From an uncultured Acidobacteriia bacterium (GTDB lineage: Bacteria; Acidobacteriota; Terriglobia; Bryobacterales; Bryobacteraceae), in NCBI GenBank assembly GCA_903825445.1, contig CAIKAS010000320.1, positions 25,189 through 89,188 of the forward strand: a DNA stretch of 64,000 nucleotides. Direction: 5' to 3'. Both the position numbers and the translations under genes were made by a program. This document shows, piece after piece, positions 25,823-33,976 of the stretch (position 1 is its first letter; the number at the start of each line of letters is the position of its first letter). The notes under the pieces are model-generated. The model did not search any database and was not told where the DNA came from. It worked only from the letters and a program-made list of their open reading frames with translations.

Positions 25823-26372
25823 ATGAACCACAGGGGAAGCATCGGCAGAACGATGTTCTGCGGGCTGGTGATAACCGTGGCACCCGCACTTGCCGCACCC
25901 ATCACCTGGACCTTTACCGATGCCTTCGTGGATGGATCGCAAGAGGTGACGGGCAGCTTCGTTTTCGATTCGGGCACTTCGACGGTGCTGGATTTCAATT
26001 TTTCGGTCGCGGCGGGATTTTTCGTAGGGACTCCGCTTTCGTTTGATCCGAGCGATGCTTCGAACTGATGTCACCGCCAACTCTCCTTCAACTGGAGCCG
26101 TGATCGAGTTCAATCAGTTCGCGGCTACTTCCTCGCCGCCACCCGTTGCAGGCGTTTTCGATTTGTGGCTGAACACGCAGCTCACAGATGCGGGCGGAGT
26201 AGTCTTAATAGCAACCAATACGGCTGAATATGCAAACAACAACCAAAGCGACTCCTTCTATCTGACCAGCGGCGGCACGGTGGTTGCTTCAGGCTCTGCA
26301 CCGGAGCCGGCCACAGCGGGCTTGCTTTTGGTGGGAATAGGATTGGTCGCGTTGGGGCGCAAACGTGCCTGA
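25823..26372 (+). pseudogene. PEP-CTERM protein gene split by a frameshift
   Basis: The first frame starts at 25823 with a signal sequence (about residues 11-24, ending ALAAPITW) and runs through GSFVFDSGTSTVLDFNFSV to a stop at 26066-26068. The next frame, entered at about 26043-26070, continues with VTANSPSTGAVIEFNQFAAT and ends at 26372 with SAPEPATAGLLLVGIGLVALG plus basic residues, a perfect PEP-CTERM tail. Together they make a normal protein of about 180 residues. One indel near 26060 separates the signal peptide from the sorting signal, so no functional product is expected unless this is a sequencing error. Confidence 0.8.
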
Positions 26373-26374
26373 AC

Positions 26375-26397
26375 GATATCCGCGAATGTCGCCGCAG
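26375..26397 (+). repeat. Palindromic intergenic repeat, copy 4 (degenerate)
   Basis: GATATCCGCGAATGTCGC plus CGCAG, with one mismatch in the dyad and a changed tail. It starts two bases after the stop of the split PEP-CTERM gene. Confidence 0.6.
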
Positions 26398-26636
26398 TAT
26401 GTGAGCCTCAAGCCGAGCCTTTGAACTTTCGGACTTCCGGTTCAACTGTGAAATCAGTTTGTGGCGCTCGAACATTTGCAGCTCGGTGAGTGGCGCCCGA
26501 CGACACGTTATGACACGGACGATAGCTGCGGAGGCCCAACGGGGCCGTTTGCGGACGGATCTCCCGCCGATTTCCGAGCGAGGGAAAACGGCGTGGCGGG
26601 TGCCGCATCTTCCTTTGTTAGAATATCCGCCAGAAG

Positions 26637-26903
26637 ATGCCGATTTACGACTACCGGTGCACGCGGTGTGCCCATGAATTCGAACTGCTGGTGCTTCGGA
26701 ACTCTCCCGTCCCGGCATGTCCGTCGTGTGACAGCCAGGATCTGGAACAGCTGCTGTCAGGGTTTGCCGTGAGTTCCGAGGGAACGCGCCAGGCGAGCCT
26801 TGACAAATTTCGCCGCAGCTACAAAGCAAGCGGGCAGCGCCGCGACGAACAGGCAGCTGCGGTGGAATACGAGAAAAAGGAAAGGGAGGAGCACGGCGGG
26901 TAA
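26637..26903 (+). CDS. FmdB-family zinc ribbon protein
   Basis: This is an 88-residue protein. MPIYDYRCTRCAHEFELL at the start and CPSCDSQDLEQLLSGFAV (about 31-48) give two CxxC pairs for one zinc ion, the FmdB/CxxC_CxxC_SSSS family pattern. The rest is a charged tail. Members are widespread, with an unproven regulatory role. It is a monocistronic plus-strand gene before the leftward esterase. Confidence 0.88.
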   Translation: MPIYDYRCTRCAHEFELLVLRNSPVPACPSCDSQDLEQLLSGFAVSSEGTRQASLDKFRRSYKASGQRRDEQAAAVEYEKKEREEHGG

Positions 26904-26955
26904 ATAAACGCCGCCTCAGGTTTCTTCTGGCGATCCAGCACGGTGATGTTGACGC

Positions 26956-28167
26956 CTACTTCCTGATGGGATAACCCTGCCAGACATACTCCAACGCCAA
27001 CGGGAGAGTCTGCATTCGGGTGGCCCTATCGACGTGTCCCGCATTCTTTGAGAACAAGAACTGGTAGTGATAGCCTTTTTCCGCCAGCACCTTGGCCATG
27101 TTTTCATTGGCCACAACCCAATCGTGATAAACGTCGCGTCCGCCATTGTCCCGGTCGCCGACTTCCATCCAAAGGCGAATCGGTTTCACGGGCGAGTTCG
27201 GTATCAGGCTGCCGTGGAGTTCCCACGCGCCGTGTGGGGTGACGGTACTGACGGGCGACTCCTGGCCGACGAAGGTACCGGAGTAAGTGAGCACGCGGTG
27301 ATAAAGCTCGCCGTGATACCAGGCCATGATCAGCGCCGCTGATCCGCCGGAACTGCCGCCTGTAGTGGCGCGGCCTTCGGGATCTTTGGTTAACTTCACG
27401 TTGGCTTTTTGTTCCACCAAAGGCAGCACTTCGTTTTCGACAAACTCGGCATACCTGGGGGACATGGTGTCGTACTCCAGGCCGCGTTCGCTGCCGGGCC
27501 CATCGCCACCACCGTTGCCGATGGAGATGCAGATCATGACGGGCACGCGCTTCTGCGCGATGAGGGTGTTGAGCGCCGCGAACATTGTGGGGTCCGGACC
27601 ATCGGCCCCGACGATGAAGGGCGCGACTGTTCCGGGAATATATTGTTTGGGGACGTAGACGGCGACTTTGCGCGTGTAAGGGACGATGGGGCGGGGGGCG
27701 TCTGCTGAGGACGCGGGCGGGAGCGCGGGCGGAGCGGCGGCGGGGGGTGGGCCACCGGCAACGGCACCGGAGGCGCCAAAAGCGCCACGACCACCGCCTC
27801 GGCCAAGTCTGGCCGGAACACCGGGATAATACTTGCTATCGGTGGACTCCATGGTGAAGTTGATGATTTCGCCCTGTGGCACGCCATCCTGATTGGTGAT
27901 TTCCTGGGCGGCGGGATGCGTAGGGCCGATGATGAAATTGCCATCTTCTTTAGCAGTCGGAATGGTATTGTCCGGCAACTCTTTCGCCGTGACGTAGCCT
28001 TCGGTGTGCGGGTCACGCAGCGGATTGCCGCCGCGACCGGAGCCACCGCGACCGCCTGAAGCGCCGAATGCAAATCCGGGTGCGGGTGCGCCACCCTGGG
28101 GTGCCTGAGCAATGACGAGAATTGCCACGGCTGTGAGGCCGACCGCGATGGTGAGAAATCGAAACAT
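26956..28167 (-). CDS. Secreted esterase (enterochelin esterase/Esterase D-like), paralogue 1
   Basis: The ATG at 28167 is preferred: AAGGAG lies 6 nt upstream, while the TTG two codons earlier would place it too close. The product has about 403 residues with a signal peptide (hydrophobic 4-18, cleavage near IAQ). A Gly/Arg- and then Pro/Ala-rich region follows. The alpha/beta-hydrolase part has VAVYVPKQYIPGTVAPFIVGADGPD, GGSSGGSAAL (nucleophilic Ser, about 270), EVGDRDNGGRD and NAGHVD near the end, giving Ser-Asp-His. It is paralogous to the gene at 53045-54184. It probably acts on esters of plant material or siderophores; the substrate is unknown. Confidence 0.88.
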   Translation of the reverse strand: MFRFLTIAVGLTAVAILVIAQAPQGGAPAPGFAFGASGGRGGSGRGGNPLRDPHTEGYVTAKELPDNTIPTAKEDGNFIIGPTHPAAQEITNQDGVPQGEIINFTMESTDSKYYPGVPARLGRGGGRGAFGASGAVAGGPPPAAAPPALPPASSADAPRPIVPYTRKVAVYVPKQYIPGTVAPFIVGADGPDPTMFAALNTLIAQKRVPVMICISIGNGGGDGPGSERGLEYDTMSPRYAEFVENEVLPLVEQKANVKLTKDPEGRATTGGSSGGSAALIMAWYHGELYHRVLTYSGTFVGQESPVSTVTPHGAWELHGSLIPNSPVKPIRLWMEVGDRDNGGRDVYHDWVVANENMAKVLAEKGYHYQFLFSKNAGHVDRATRMQTLPLALEYVWQGYPIRK

Positions 28168-28271
28168 GACCAACTCCTTAGGACGTTAGAGTTATCCAAA
28201 AGCTGACCCTCTGAATATGGACCGGGGAAAGCCACCAACGATGTTATCGCAAGCAGGAGTTCGCCAGCGGC

Positions 28272-28294
28272 GATATCAACGAATATCGACAGCG
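28272..28294 (+). repeat. Palindromic intergenic repeat, copy 5
   Basis: GATATCAACGAATATCGA plus CAGCG, with a perfect CGATAT-N6-ATATCG dyad. It lies in the divergent region between the esterase and the GH51 gene, where it could also touch promoter function. Confidence 0.72.
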
Positions 28295-28360
28295 ATTCCG
28301 GCGGCGGACCAAAAGCTTGACACTCGCCCGTGCTGTCAATATGCTATTCCTGGTAAGCTA

Positions 28361-29920
28361 ATGAAAATCTCCAGACGCGGTTTTGCTCTCAGTGCGGCAG
28401 CAGTCGCTGCGGGCGCTCCAGCTATTCTACGCGGCCAGCAGGGGCCGCTCAAGGCCCGCCTAAAAGTGGATACGGAGCGTGTCGTCGGCGACATCGACCC
28501 GATGATCTACGGCAATTTCATCGAGCACCTCGGCCGCTGCATCGATGGCGGCATCTTCGAGGAGAAATCGCCGCTATCGGATTCCAACGGCTTCCGCAAA
28601 GACGTGCTCGACGCCGTGAAGAAGCTCAATGTCACTCAGTTGCGCTGGCCGGGCGGCAACTTCTCATCCAACTACCACTGGACAGACGGCATTGGCGCGC
28701 GTGACCAGCGGCCTCCGCGGCTCGAAATGGCGTGGGGCACGGTGGAAAGCAATCGCTTTGGCACGCATGAATTCCTGAATTACGTGGAAAAGACCGGGTC
28801 ACAGCCTTACATCTGCGCCAACTTCGGCACCGGCACCTGGCTTGAAGCCCAGCAGTGGGTGGAATACTGCAACTCGTCCGAAGATACGGCGATGACCCGC
28901 CTCCGCAAACAGAATGGGCGCGCCGAACCATGGAAAGTTAAGCTATGGGGCCTTGGCAACGAAATGGATGGCCCGTGGCAGATGGGGCACCGCAGCGCGG
29001 AAGAGTACGGCAAATTCGCCCTTGAAGGCGCCAAGCTAATGAAGTGGACTGACCCCAGCATCAAGCTCGTCGCCGCAGGTTCCTCCAACTATCAGCCTGG
29101 TTCCGACTGGACCGCATGGAACCGCACGATCCTCCAGTATCTGAACCAGCACGCGGATTATCTATCGCTCCACATGTACGTTGGCAACACCGCCGACGAC
29201 TATGGCGACTTCCTGGCGAATTCACTTTTGCTCGACCAGCGAACCAAGACCGCGGAAGGCATCATCGACGCCTCGCTCTCCGGCCAGCCAGGCAACCGCA
29301 AGATCTACATCGCCTGGGATGAATGGAACGTTTGGTATCGGGCTCGCGGCAACTCGCAACGCGGCCGGCGAATTCTGGAAGAACACTACAACCTTGAAGA
29401 CGCACTGGTTGTGGCCACCTTCCTGAATTCGTTCGTGAACCACGCCCACATCGTGAAAATGGCGAATATGGCCCAACTGGTCAACGTCATCGCCCCCATC
29501 TTCACGAACGACCAGGGTATGTACCTGCAGACAATCTTCTATCCGCTGCAGCTGTTCGCTATGAACGCCAAAGGCAAATCTCTTGAGCTGTTCGTGGATA
29601 GCCCTAAATACAAGACGCCCCGCTTCGACGAAGTACCTTACATCGACGCTTCCGCCGCGTACGAAAACGGCTCCCTGGTGCTCAATGTCGTGAACCGGCA
29701 CAAGACCCAGGCGATCGAAGTCGACATCGAGCTCGAAGACAAGCAGTACTCGGGTCCGGTAGCGGTGTCCGAAGTGAACGGACCGGACATCAAGTCTGAA
29801 AACGACTTCGGCAAGACGACGGTGAAGACCGGGGAACGCACTGTCGCCGCCGACCAGCGACGGCTCCGCTATAGCTTCCCGGCGCACTCCTTCACTCAGC
29901 TGAAAGTTAAGCTCGTCTGA
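28361..29920 (+). CDS. Alpha-L-arabinofuranosidase, GH51
   Basis: The ATG at 28361 opens a twin-arginine signal (MKISRRGFALSAAAVAAGAP); the upstream in-frame ATG at 28217 would bury it and is rejected. The product has 519 residues. VDTERVVGDIDPMIYGNFIEHLGRCIDGGIF is the family start. GLGNEMDGPWQMGHRSAEEYG (acid/base Glu, about 202) and IYIAWDEWNVWYR (nucleophile Glu, about 325) are the two catalytic blocks of GH51. It removes arabinose from arabinan or arabinoxylan. The twin-arginine signal indicates periplasmic or extracellular action; many GH51 enzymes are cytoplasmic. With GH28 it forms a pectin-degrading theme. Confidence 0.94.
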   Translation: MKISRRGFALSAAAVAAGAPAILRGQQGPLKARLKVDTERVVGDIDPMIYGNFIEHLGRCIDGGIFEEKSPLSDSNGFRKDVLDAVKKLNVTQLRWPGGNFSSNYHWTDGIGARDQRPPRLEMAWGTVESNRFGTHEFLNYVEKTGSQPYICANFGTGTWLEAQQWVEYCNSSEDTAMTRLRKQNGRAEPWKVKLWGLGNEMDGPWQMGHRSAEEYGKFALEGAKLMKWTDPSIKLVAAGSSNYQPGSDWTAWNRTILQYLNQHADYLSLHMYVGNTADDYGDFLANSLLLDQRTKTAEGIIDASLSGQPGNRKIYIAWDEWNVWYRARGNSQRGRRILEEHYNLEDALVVATFLNSFVNHAHIVKMANMAQLVNVIAPIFTNDQGMYLQTIFYPLQLFAMNAKGKSLELFVDSPKYKTPRFDEVPYIDASAAYENGSLVLNVVNRHKTQAIEVDIELEDKQYSGPVAVSEVNGPDIKSENDFGKTTVKTGERTVAADQRRLRYSFPAHSFTQLKVKLV

Positions 29921-30072
29921 CGGCCCGTGGCAGAAGTCTTAGAGCACCGCTTGCTGGCCTGCGCGGCTCAGCAGATCCAATGCATTGCAGAGCGGCGACG
30001 GTCACGAACCGTTTTTTACCGCGGGCTGCTATACTACACGGCGCCTGAATAAAAATAAGCCTGGAGATCCAA

Positions 30073-32289
30073 ATGTTTGACATGTCGAGATTCATCAGTT
30101 CCGGGCGGCTGGCCCGGGCGGCGGGAACCGTGGTGCTTCTCACCGGCGTCGGCGCCGGTCTTTTCAAGCTGTTGGCTCAGGCCCCGCCCGCTGCCGGCGA
30201 TGGTGGTCCCAGTTCCGCTCTCTCGCGGTCCGTGCGTCCGTTTCTTGAAAGAAACTGCGTCGGGTGTCACAACACGGGGGTGCCCTCCGGACAGGTGGAC
30301 ATGCAGAAACTGCTGACCTCTACGACTTCTCTGCTGGACGATCGCGATACCTGGGAGAACATCGCTTTTCGGATGCGGTCCGATCAGATGCCACCCGCCG
30401 CAATTCCGCGGCCTCCAAAAACGGAAGTCGATGCAACCGTGGCGACAATCACTCGCACATTAGCCGCCAATCCCCGGCCAACAAGTGCCGCGCCGGTCTT
30501 ATCGAAAGGACCTTTCACTAAGGACTGGGCGACGTACGCCTACGATGAGGAACGCACCGGCTGGGCCCGGGGAGAAACCGTAATCACGAAGGACAACGTG
30601 AAGAAGCTGCAGTTGCTGTGGAAGCTTCAGACCGACGTGAAGACGGACCCGATTAACCAATACGCCACGATGACCGACCCTCTGGTGATGAACAATGTGC
30701 AGACGAAGCAGGGGCCGAAGAAAGTACTTTATGTCGGCGGCGGCACGAACGAGCAGAACAAGATTTTTGCGATCGACGCGAATGCGGGAACCATTCTCTG
30801 GTCGAGAGACTATCCGAATAAGGCAACCCCGGCCGCTGCGGCTTACGCTTTCTGCCCGAACAATATGAACGCAACGCCGGTGATCGATAAGCAGACTGGA
30901 ATTCTGTATTTTCTCCCGACCGACGGAAAGCTTCGGGGCGTAAGTATTACCGACGGCGAAGACAGATTTCCGGCCACGAGCATCGTGCCGACGTTTACGC
31001 GGAATTTCAGCCTGAATCTGGTGGACGGCGTGATCTACACCGGCACGACGCGGGGTTGCCAGAATGCGACTTCGCAGATAGTGGGGATCGATGTGGCCGA
31101 TCCGGATCATCTGGTGACGCATTTTTATACCAGTCACGGAAAAGGCTCCGGCCCGTGGGGACGCGCCGGTGTGACAAAGACCCCTTTCGGCGTGGTCTCG
31201 CAAACCGCGGATGGCGCTTATGATCCAGCTTCCGGCCGGTGGGGCAATTCGGTGGTGGAACTGGACAGAAACGTTTCCGTGGTGGATTCGTTCGCTCCGC
31301 CGAATATGGACTATCTGAATAAGTGGGATCTGGATCTGGGCTCGAGCAGCCCCGTTTCCTTTCCTTTCGACGACCGAACGCTGGTGGCATCGACGGCGAA
31401 GGAAGGCGTAATTTATCTGATGGACGCCAAGAACCTGGGTGGTGCGGATCATCGCACACCGCTCTATACATCGCCCCGCTGGTCGAACGATCCGGTGTTG
31501 TATGGCTACCACGGAATGTGGAGCGTGATGTCGACTTGGGTGGATGCTCAGGGCAAGCGATGGCTCCTCGCGCCTTACTACGGTCCGCCTGCGAAAGACA
31601 CGATCGGGCAGTTTCCCAAGACTCACGGGCCGACGGTGAACGGACAGCTGATGGCCTTCACGGTGGAAGGAACCGGAGCCAAACCGACGCTGGTGCCGCA
31701 ATGGGTTTCGGCCGATCTCGATCTGCCTGGCGTGGCGGTGGTGGCGAATGGCGTGATTCTCATTCTGGCGAACGGCGACAGAGGCGCGACCCTCGTATCC
31801 GGGGGTGGCGGCGGCATCGCTGGAGGACGAGGTGGCCGAGGCGGCGTCGGCCCGGCTGCTAATGCGTCGGAAGATCCGGCAGCGGCTGCGGCAGCCCTGG
31901 CTGCAGCGACTGGACGAGGGGCTGTTGGCAGCAGTGCTGGCGGGCGGGGTGGACGTGGTGCAGGTGGTGGCAGCGGTGCAGCCGGTGGCCGTGGGGGAAG
32001 GGGTGGTGGACGCGGCGGCAACGCACTGGAGGCAAGCGTTCCGGGCAACGAACGGGATGCCGCGTGGCGAGCTATCAATACTCAAAAGGCAGGACAGCGC
32101 TACTCCGGTGGCCGGGATACGACACACGCCGTTCTGTATGCTCTGGATCCACAGACGGGAGACGAACTGTATTCCAGCGGCGACGCCATCGATAGCTGGA
32201 ATCACTATGGCGGCATTGCCGTTTCCGGGGGCGTTGTCTACCTGAGTTCGTGGGACGCGCGAATCTACGCTCTCGGTATTAAGCAGTAA
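30073..32289 (+). CDS. Quinoprotein dehydrogenase-like protein with N-terminal cytochrome c domain
   Basis: This is a 738-residue protein with a signal or anchor (residues about 13-36). VRPFLERNCVGCHNTG (about 56-71) contains a CxxCH haem site of the planctomycete-cytochrome type. From about 150 on there is a beta-propeller with repeated ALDPQTGDELYSS- and AIDANAGTILWSRDYPN-type blades, as in PQQ alcohol dehydrogenases. An insert of about 80 residues made of Gly, Arg and Ala (about 575-655) splits the last blades. It probably oxidises a substrate in the periplasm and passes electrons to its own haem. PQQ ligands cannot be fully confirmed by eye. Confidence 0.85.
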   Translation: MFDMSRFISSGRLARAAGTVVLLTGVGAGLFKLLAQAPPAAGDGGPSSALSRSVRPFLERNCVGCHNTGVPSGQVDMQKLLTSTTSLLDDRDTWENIAFRMRSDQMPPAAIPRPPKTEVDATVATITRTLAANPRPTSAAPVLSKGPFTKDWATYAYDEERTGWARGETVITKDNVKKLQLLWKLQTDVKTDPINQYATMTDPLVMNNVQTKQGPKKVLYVGGGTNEQNKIFAIDANAGTILWSRDYPNKATPAAAAYAFCPNNMNATPVIDKQTGILYFLPTDGKLRGVSITDGEDRFPATSIVPTFTRNFSLNLVDGVIYTGTTRGCQNATSQIVGIDVADPDHLVTHFYTSHGKGSGPWGRAGVTKTPFGVVSQTADGAYDPASGRWGNSVVELDRNVSVVDSFAPPNMDYLNKWDLDLGSSSPVSFPFDDRTLVASTAKEGVIYLMDAKNLGGADHRTPLYTSPRWSNDPVLYGYHGMWSVMSTWVDAQGKRWLLAPYYGPPAKDTIGQFPKTHGPTVNGQLMAFTVEGTGAKPTLVPQWVSADLDLPGVAVVANGVILILANGDRGATLVSGGGGGIAGGRGGRGGVGPAANASEDPAAAAAALAAATGRGAVGSSAGGRGGRGAGGGSGAAGGRGGRGGGRGGNALEASVPGNERDAAWRAINTQKAGQRYSGGRDTTHAVLYALDPQTGDELYSSGDAIDSWNHYGGIAVSGGVVYLSSWDARIYALGIKQ

Positions 32290-32500
32290 TAGCGCAAAGG
32301 TGGAACAAGTTGCTGCGCGCCGACGCTTAATGGTTGCTCTGGACGTAAACGCTTTATCGGAAGTGGAGTCCCTTCGTGTGCAATTGCCGAAATCTCCTGA
32401 CAACCACGGCGGCAACGGGCGTCTCGCGCTGGCCTCTCCATCGAGAAAGTCCCGCTCAAATGATCGGCTCTCTTCTCCATCTGCCGAGGTTGGCTTGATT

Positions 32501-33799
32501 TCAGCGCGCTCTCCGCGCGGTCGCGCTCTTGATTTCCGAAATCGCCCTGCTTAAAGCGTCAACCGAAGAAATGACGAGCGTTCTGCCGTTCATGCGTTGA
32601 ACCGATTCTTTGATGGGATCTGGCACTTCAAGGCTCGGATCGGTTGCGGGGCTGCCCATTCTGGCTCGCCCGCCACCTCCTCCTGGCCCCGGGGATTGGC
32701 TCTGCTCTCCACATGGCGATCCCGGGTCACAACCACCTCGTTCACCCGGCAACGGCGCGCCTTCTGTCAAACGCGGGAGATTTTCATTTGTCGGAGGCGC
32801 TCCGACACGGTAAGGCAGGTAAAACAAACGAGGCGATTGCCCGAATCCCGACCGAGGCATTCCGAGCGGCATCTTTTCTGCGCTTTCTGCCGGAAGTCCC
32901 AGGAAGATGACGGTGTCAGGCGATGGCACGCCATGGAACTCCTTGTTCTCGAGGTCTTTGATTAAATTCCAGCCGCCAAACGGATTCTGCGGACTATTGG
33001 AATTGACAATCCATTGGGACGTCGTATCGGCGATATGGACGATGCCAACTAAATCTGTCGTCATGCAGTGGTCTTTGCGAAAGAGCTCTCGACGTTGGTC
33101 CAGATTGAAAATAACTAAACGCACATTGGCTTCGGGCAACGCTTCCAGAATCGACGACAGGATAGTCACCAAGGTGGCCCATTGGCCGCCCGAAGACTTC
33201 GTGCGATCGGAGGTCGGTAAGGCGGCATTCATCAGGATCGTGACGTAACGCGTCCTGGCTATTGTGGCCTTGGGCAGTTCAGGATGCCAGAAAAAGTCTC
33301 CCACAGTTCCCCGGGGCATAATGACCATCGGGGGACGCTCGCGTTCGCTCGGATGCGCGTCGAGGGCCCAATCTTGCTGGCAGACGCGCCCAAGATCGTC
33401 CCGCATGCTCCATTTCACGTCATAGTGGCCCTCTCCGGTGAAAAATGCCCCTGTCGCAACCGCGACAAAGCTGGGCTGTGGAGGAGCAGGAAGATCTATG
33501 AACTCGACAAAGTAAACCGGCTGACCACCTACCGGCGTCACTCGAAACACAATTTGCCACTGGTGCGCAGCACCAACATATGCGTCGAGCGAGGCACGTA
33601 CCGTGTAATTTGATTGAAATCGGAACCCGAAATTCAATTTAGGCTTGGCGAAGTCAACTGTGCAGCGAAGAGAGTCGAAACTCTGGCCAGAGCTGAACCG
33701 GTCCATGCCGTTGGGCAGTCTGTCGACACTGGTGACCTGCTGTGCGAGGGCAACCGTCGCTAAAAACGGGATCACTACGATCCGCCGCATGTAATTCAT
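32501..33799 (-). CDS. Exported protein of unknown function, 432 residues
   Basis: A signal peptide (MRRIVVIPFLATVALAQQ, from about residue 4) precedes a beta-rich region with SLDAYVGAAHQWQIVFRVTP and AVATGAFFTGEGHYDVKW. The middle (VTILMNAALPTSDRTKSSGGQWATLVTILSSILEALP, then VRLVIFNLDQ) looks like an alpha/beta domain, possibly related to von Willebrand A-type proteins of Acidobacteriota, without a clear metal site. The tail has a Pro/Gly-rich stretch and ends with a helical segment. The family is not named. It is divergent from the PD40 gene. Confidence 0.75.
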   Translation of the reverse strand: MNYMRRIVVIPFLATVALAQQVTSVDRLPNGMDRFSSGQSFDSLRCTVDFAKPKLNFGFRFQSNYTVRASLDAYVGAAHQWQIVFRVTPVGGQPVYFVEFIDLPAPPQPSFVAVATGAFFTGEGHYDVKWSMRDDLGRVCQQDWALDAHPSERERPPMVIMPRGTVGDFFWHPELPKATIARTRYVTILMNAALPTSDRTKSSGGQWATLVTILSSILEALPEANVRLVIFNLDQRRELFRKDHCMTTDLVGIVHIADTTSQWIVNSNSPQNPFGGWNLIKDLENKEFHGVPSPDTVIFLGLPAESAEKMPLGMPRSGFGQSPRLFYLPYRVGAPPTNENLPRLTEGAPLPGERGGCDPGSPCGEQSQSPGPGGGGGRARMGSPATDPSLEVPDPIKESVQRMNGRTLVISSVDALSRAISEIKSATARRAR

Positions 33800-33976
33800 T
33801 ATCTCAGTTTTACGGGAAGGCGACCGTCGTCAGTAATATCGGATGGTATTCCGGTCAAGATCGGTTCGGGCGGACGGCGCTATCCCAGATATGAGGCGGC
33901 GCACAACATCAAATCCAACTCTGTCCGCGTGTTGTAGGATGACTTGGTGAGTTTTCCTTCCTTCTCTGAGACACTG

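Noticed and set aside
30499..32415. A 638-codon open frame on the minus strand opposite the quinoprotein gene
   Set aside because: It is a shadow of the GC-rich plus-strand gene: its composition is rich in Arg, Pro and Ser with no family similarity, while the plus strand has a haem motif and propeller blades.
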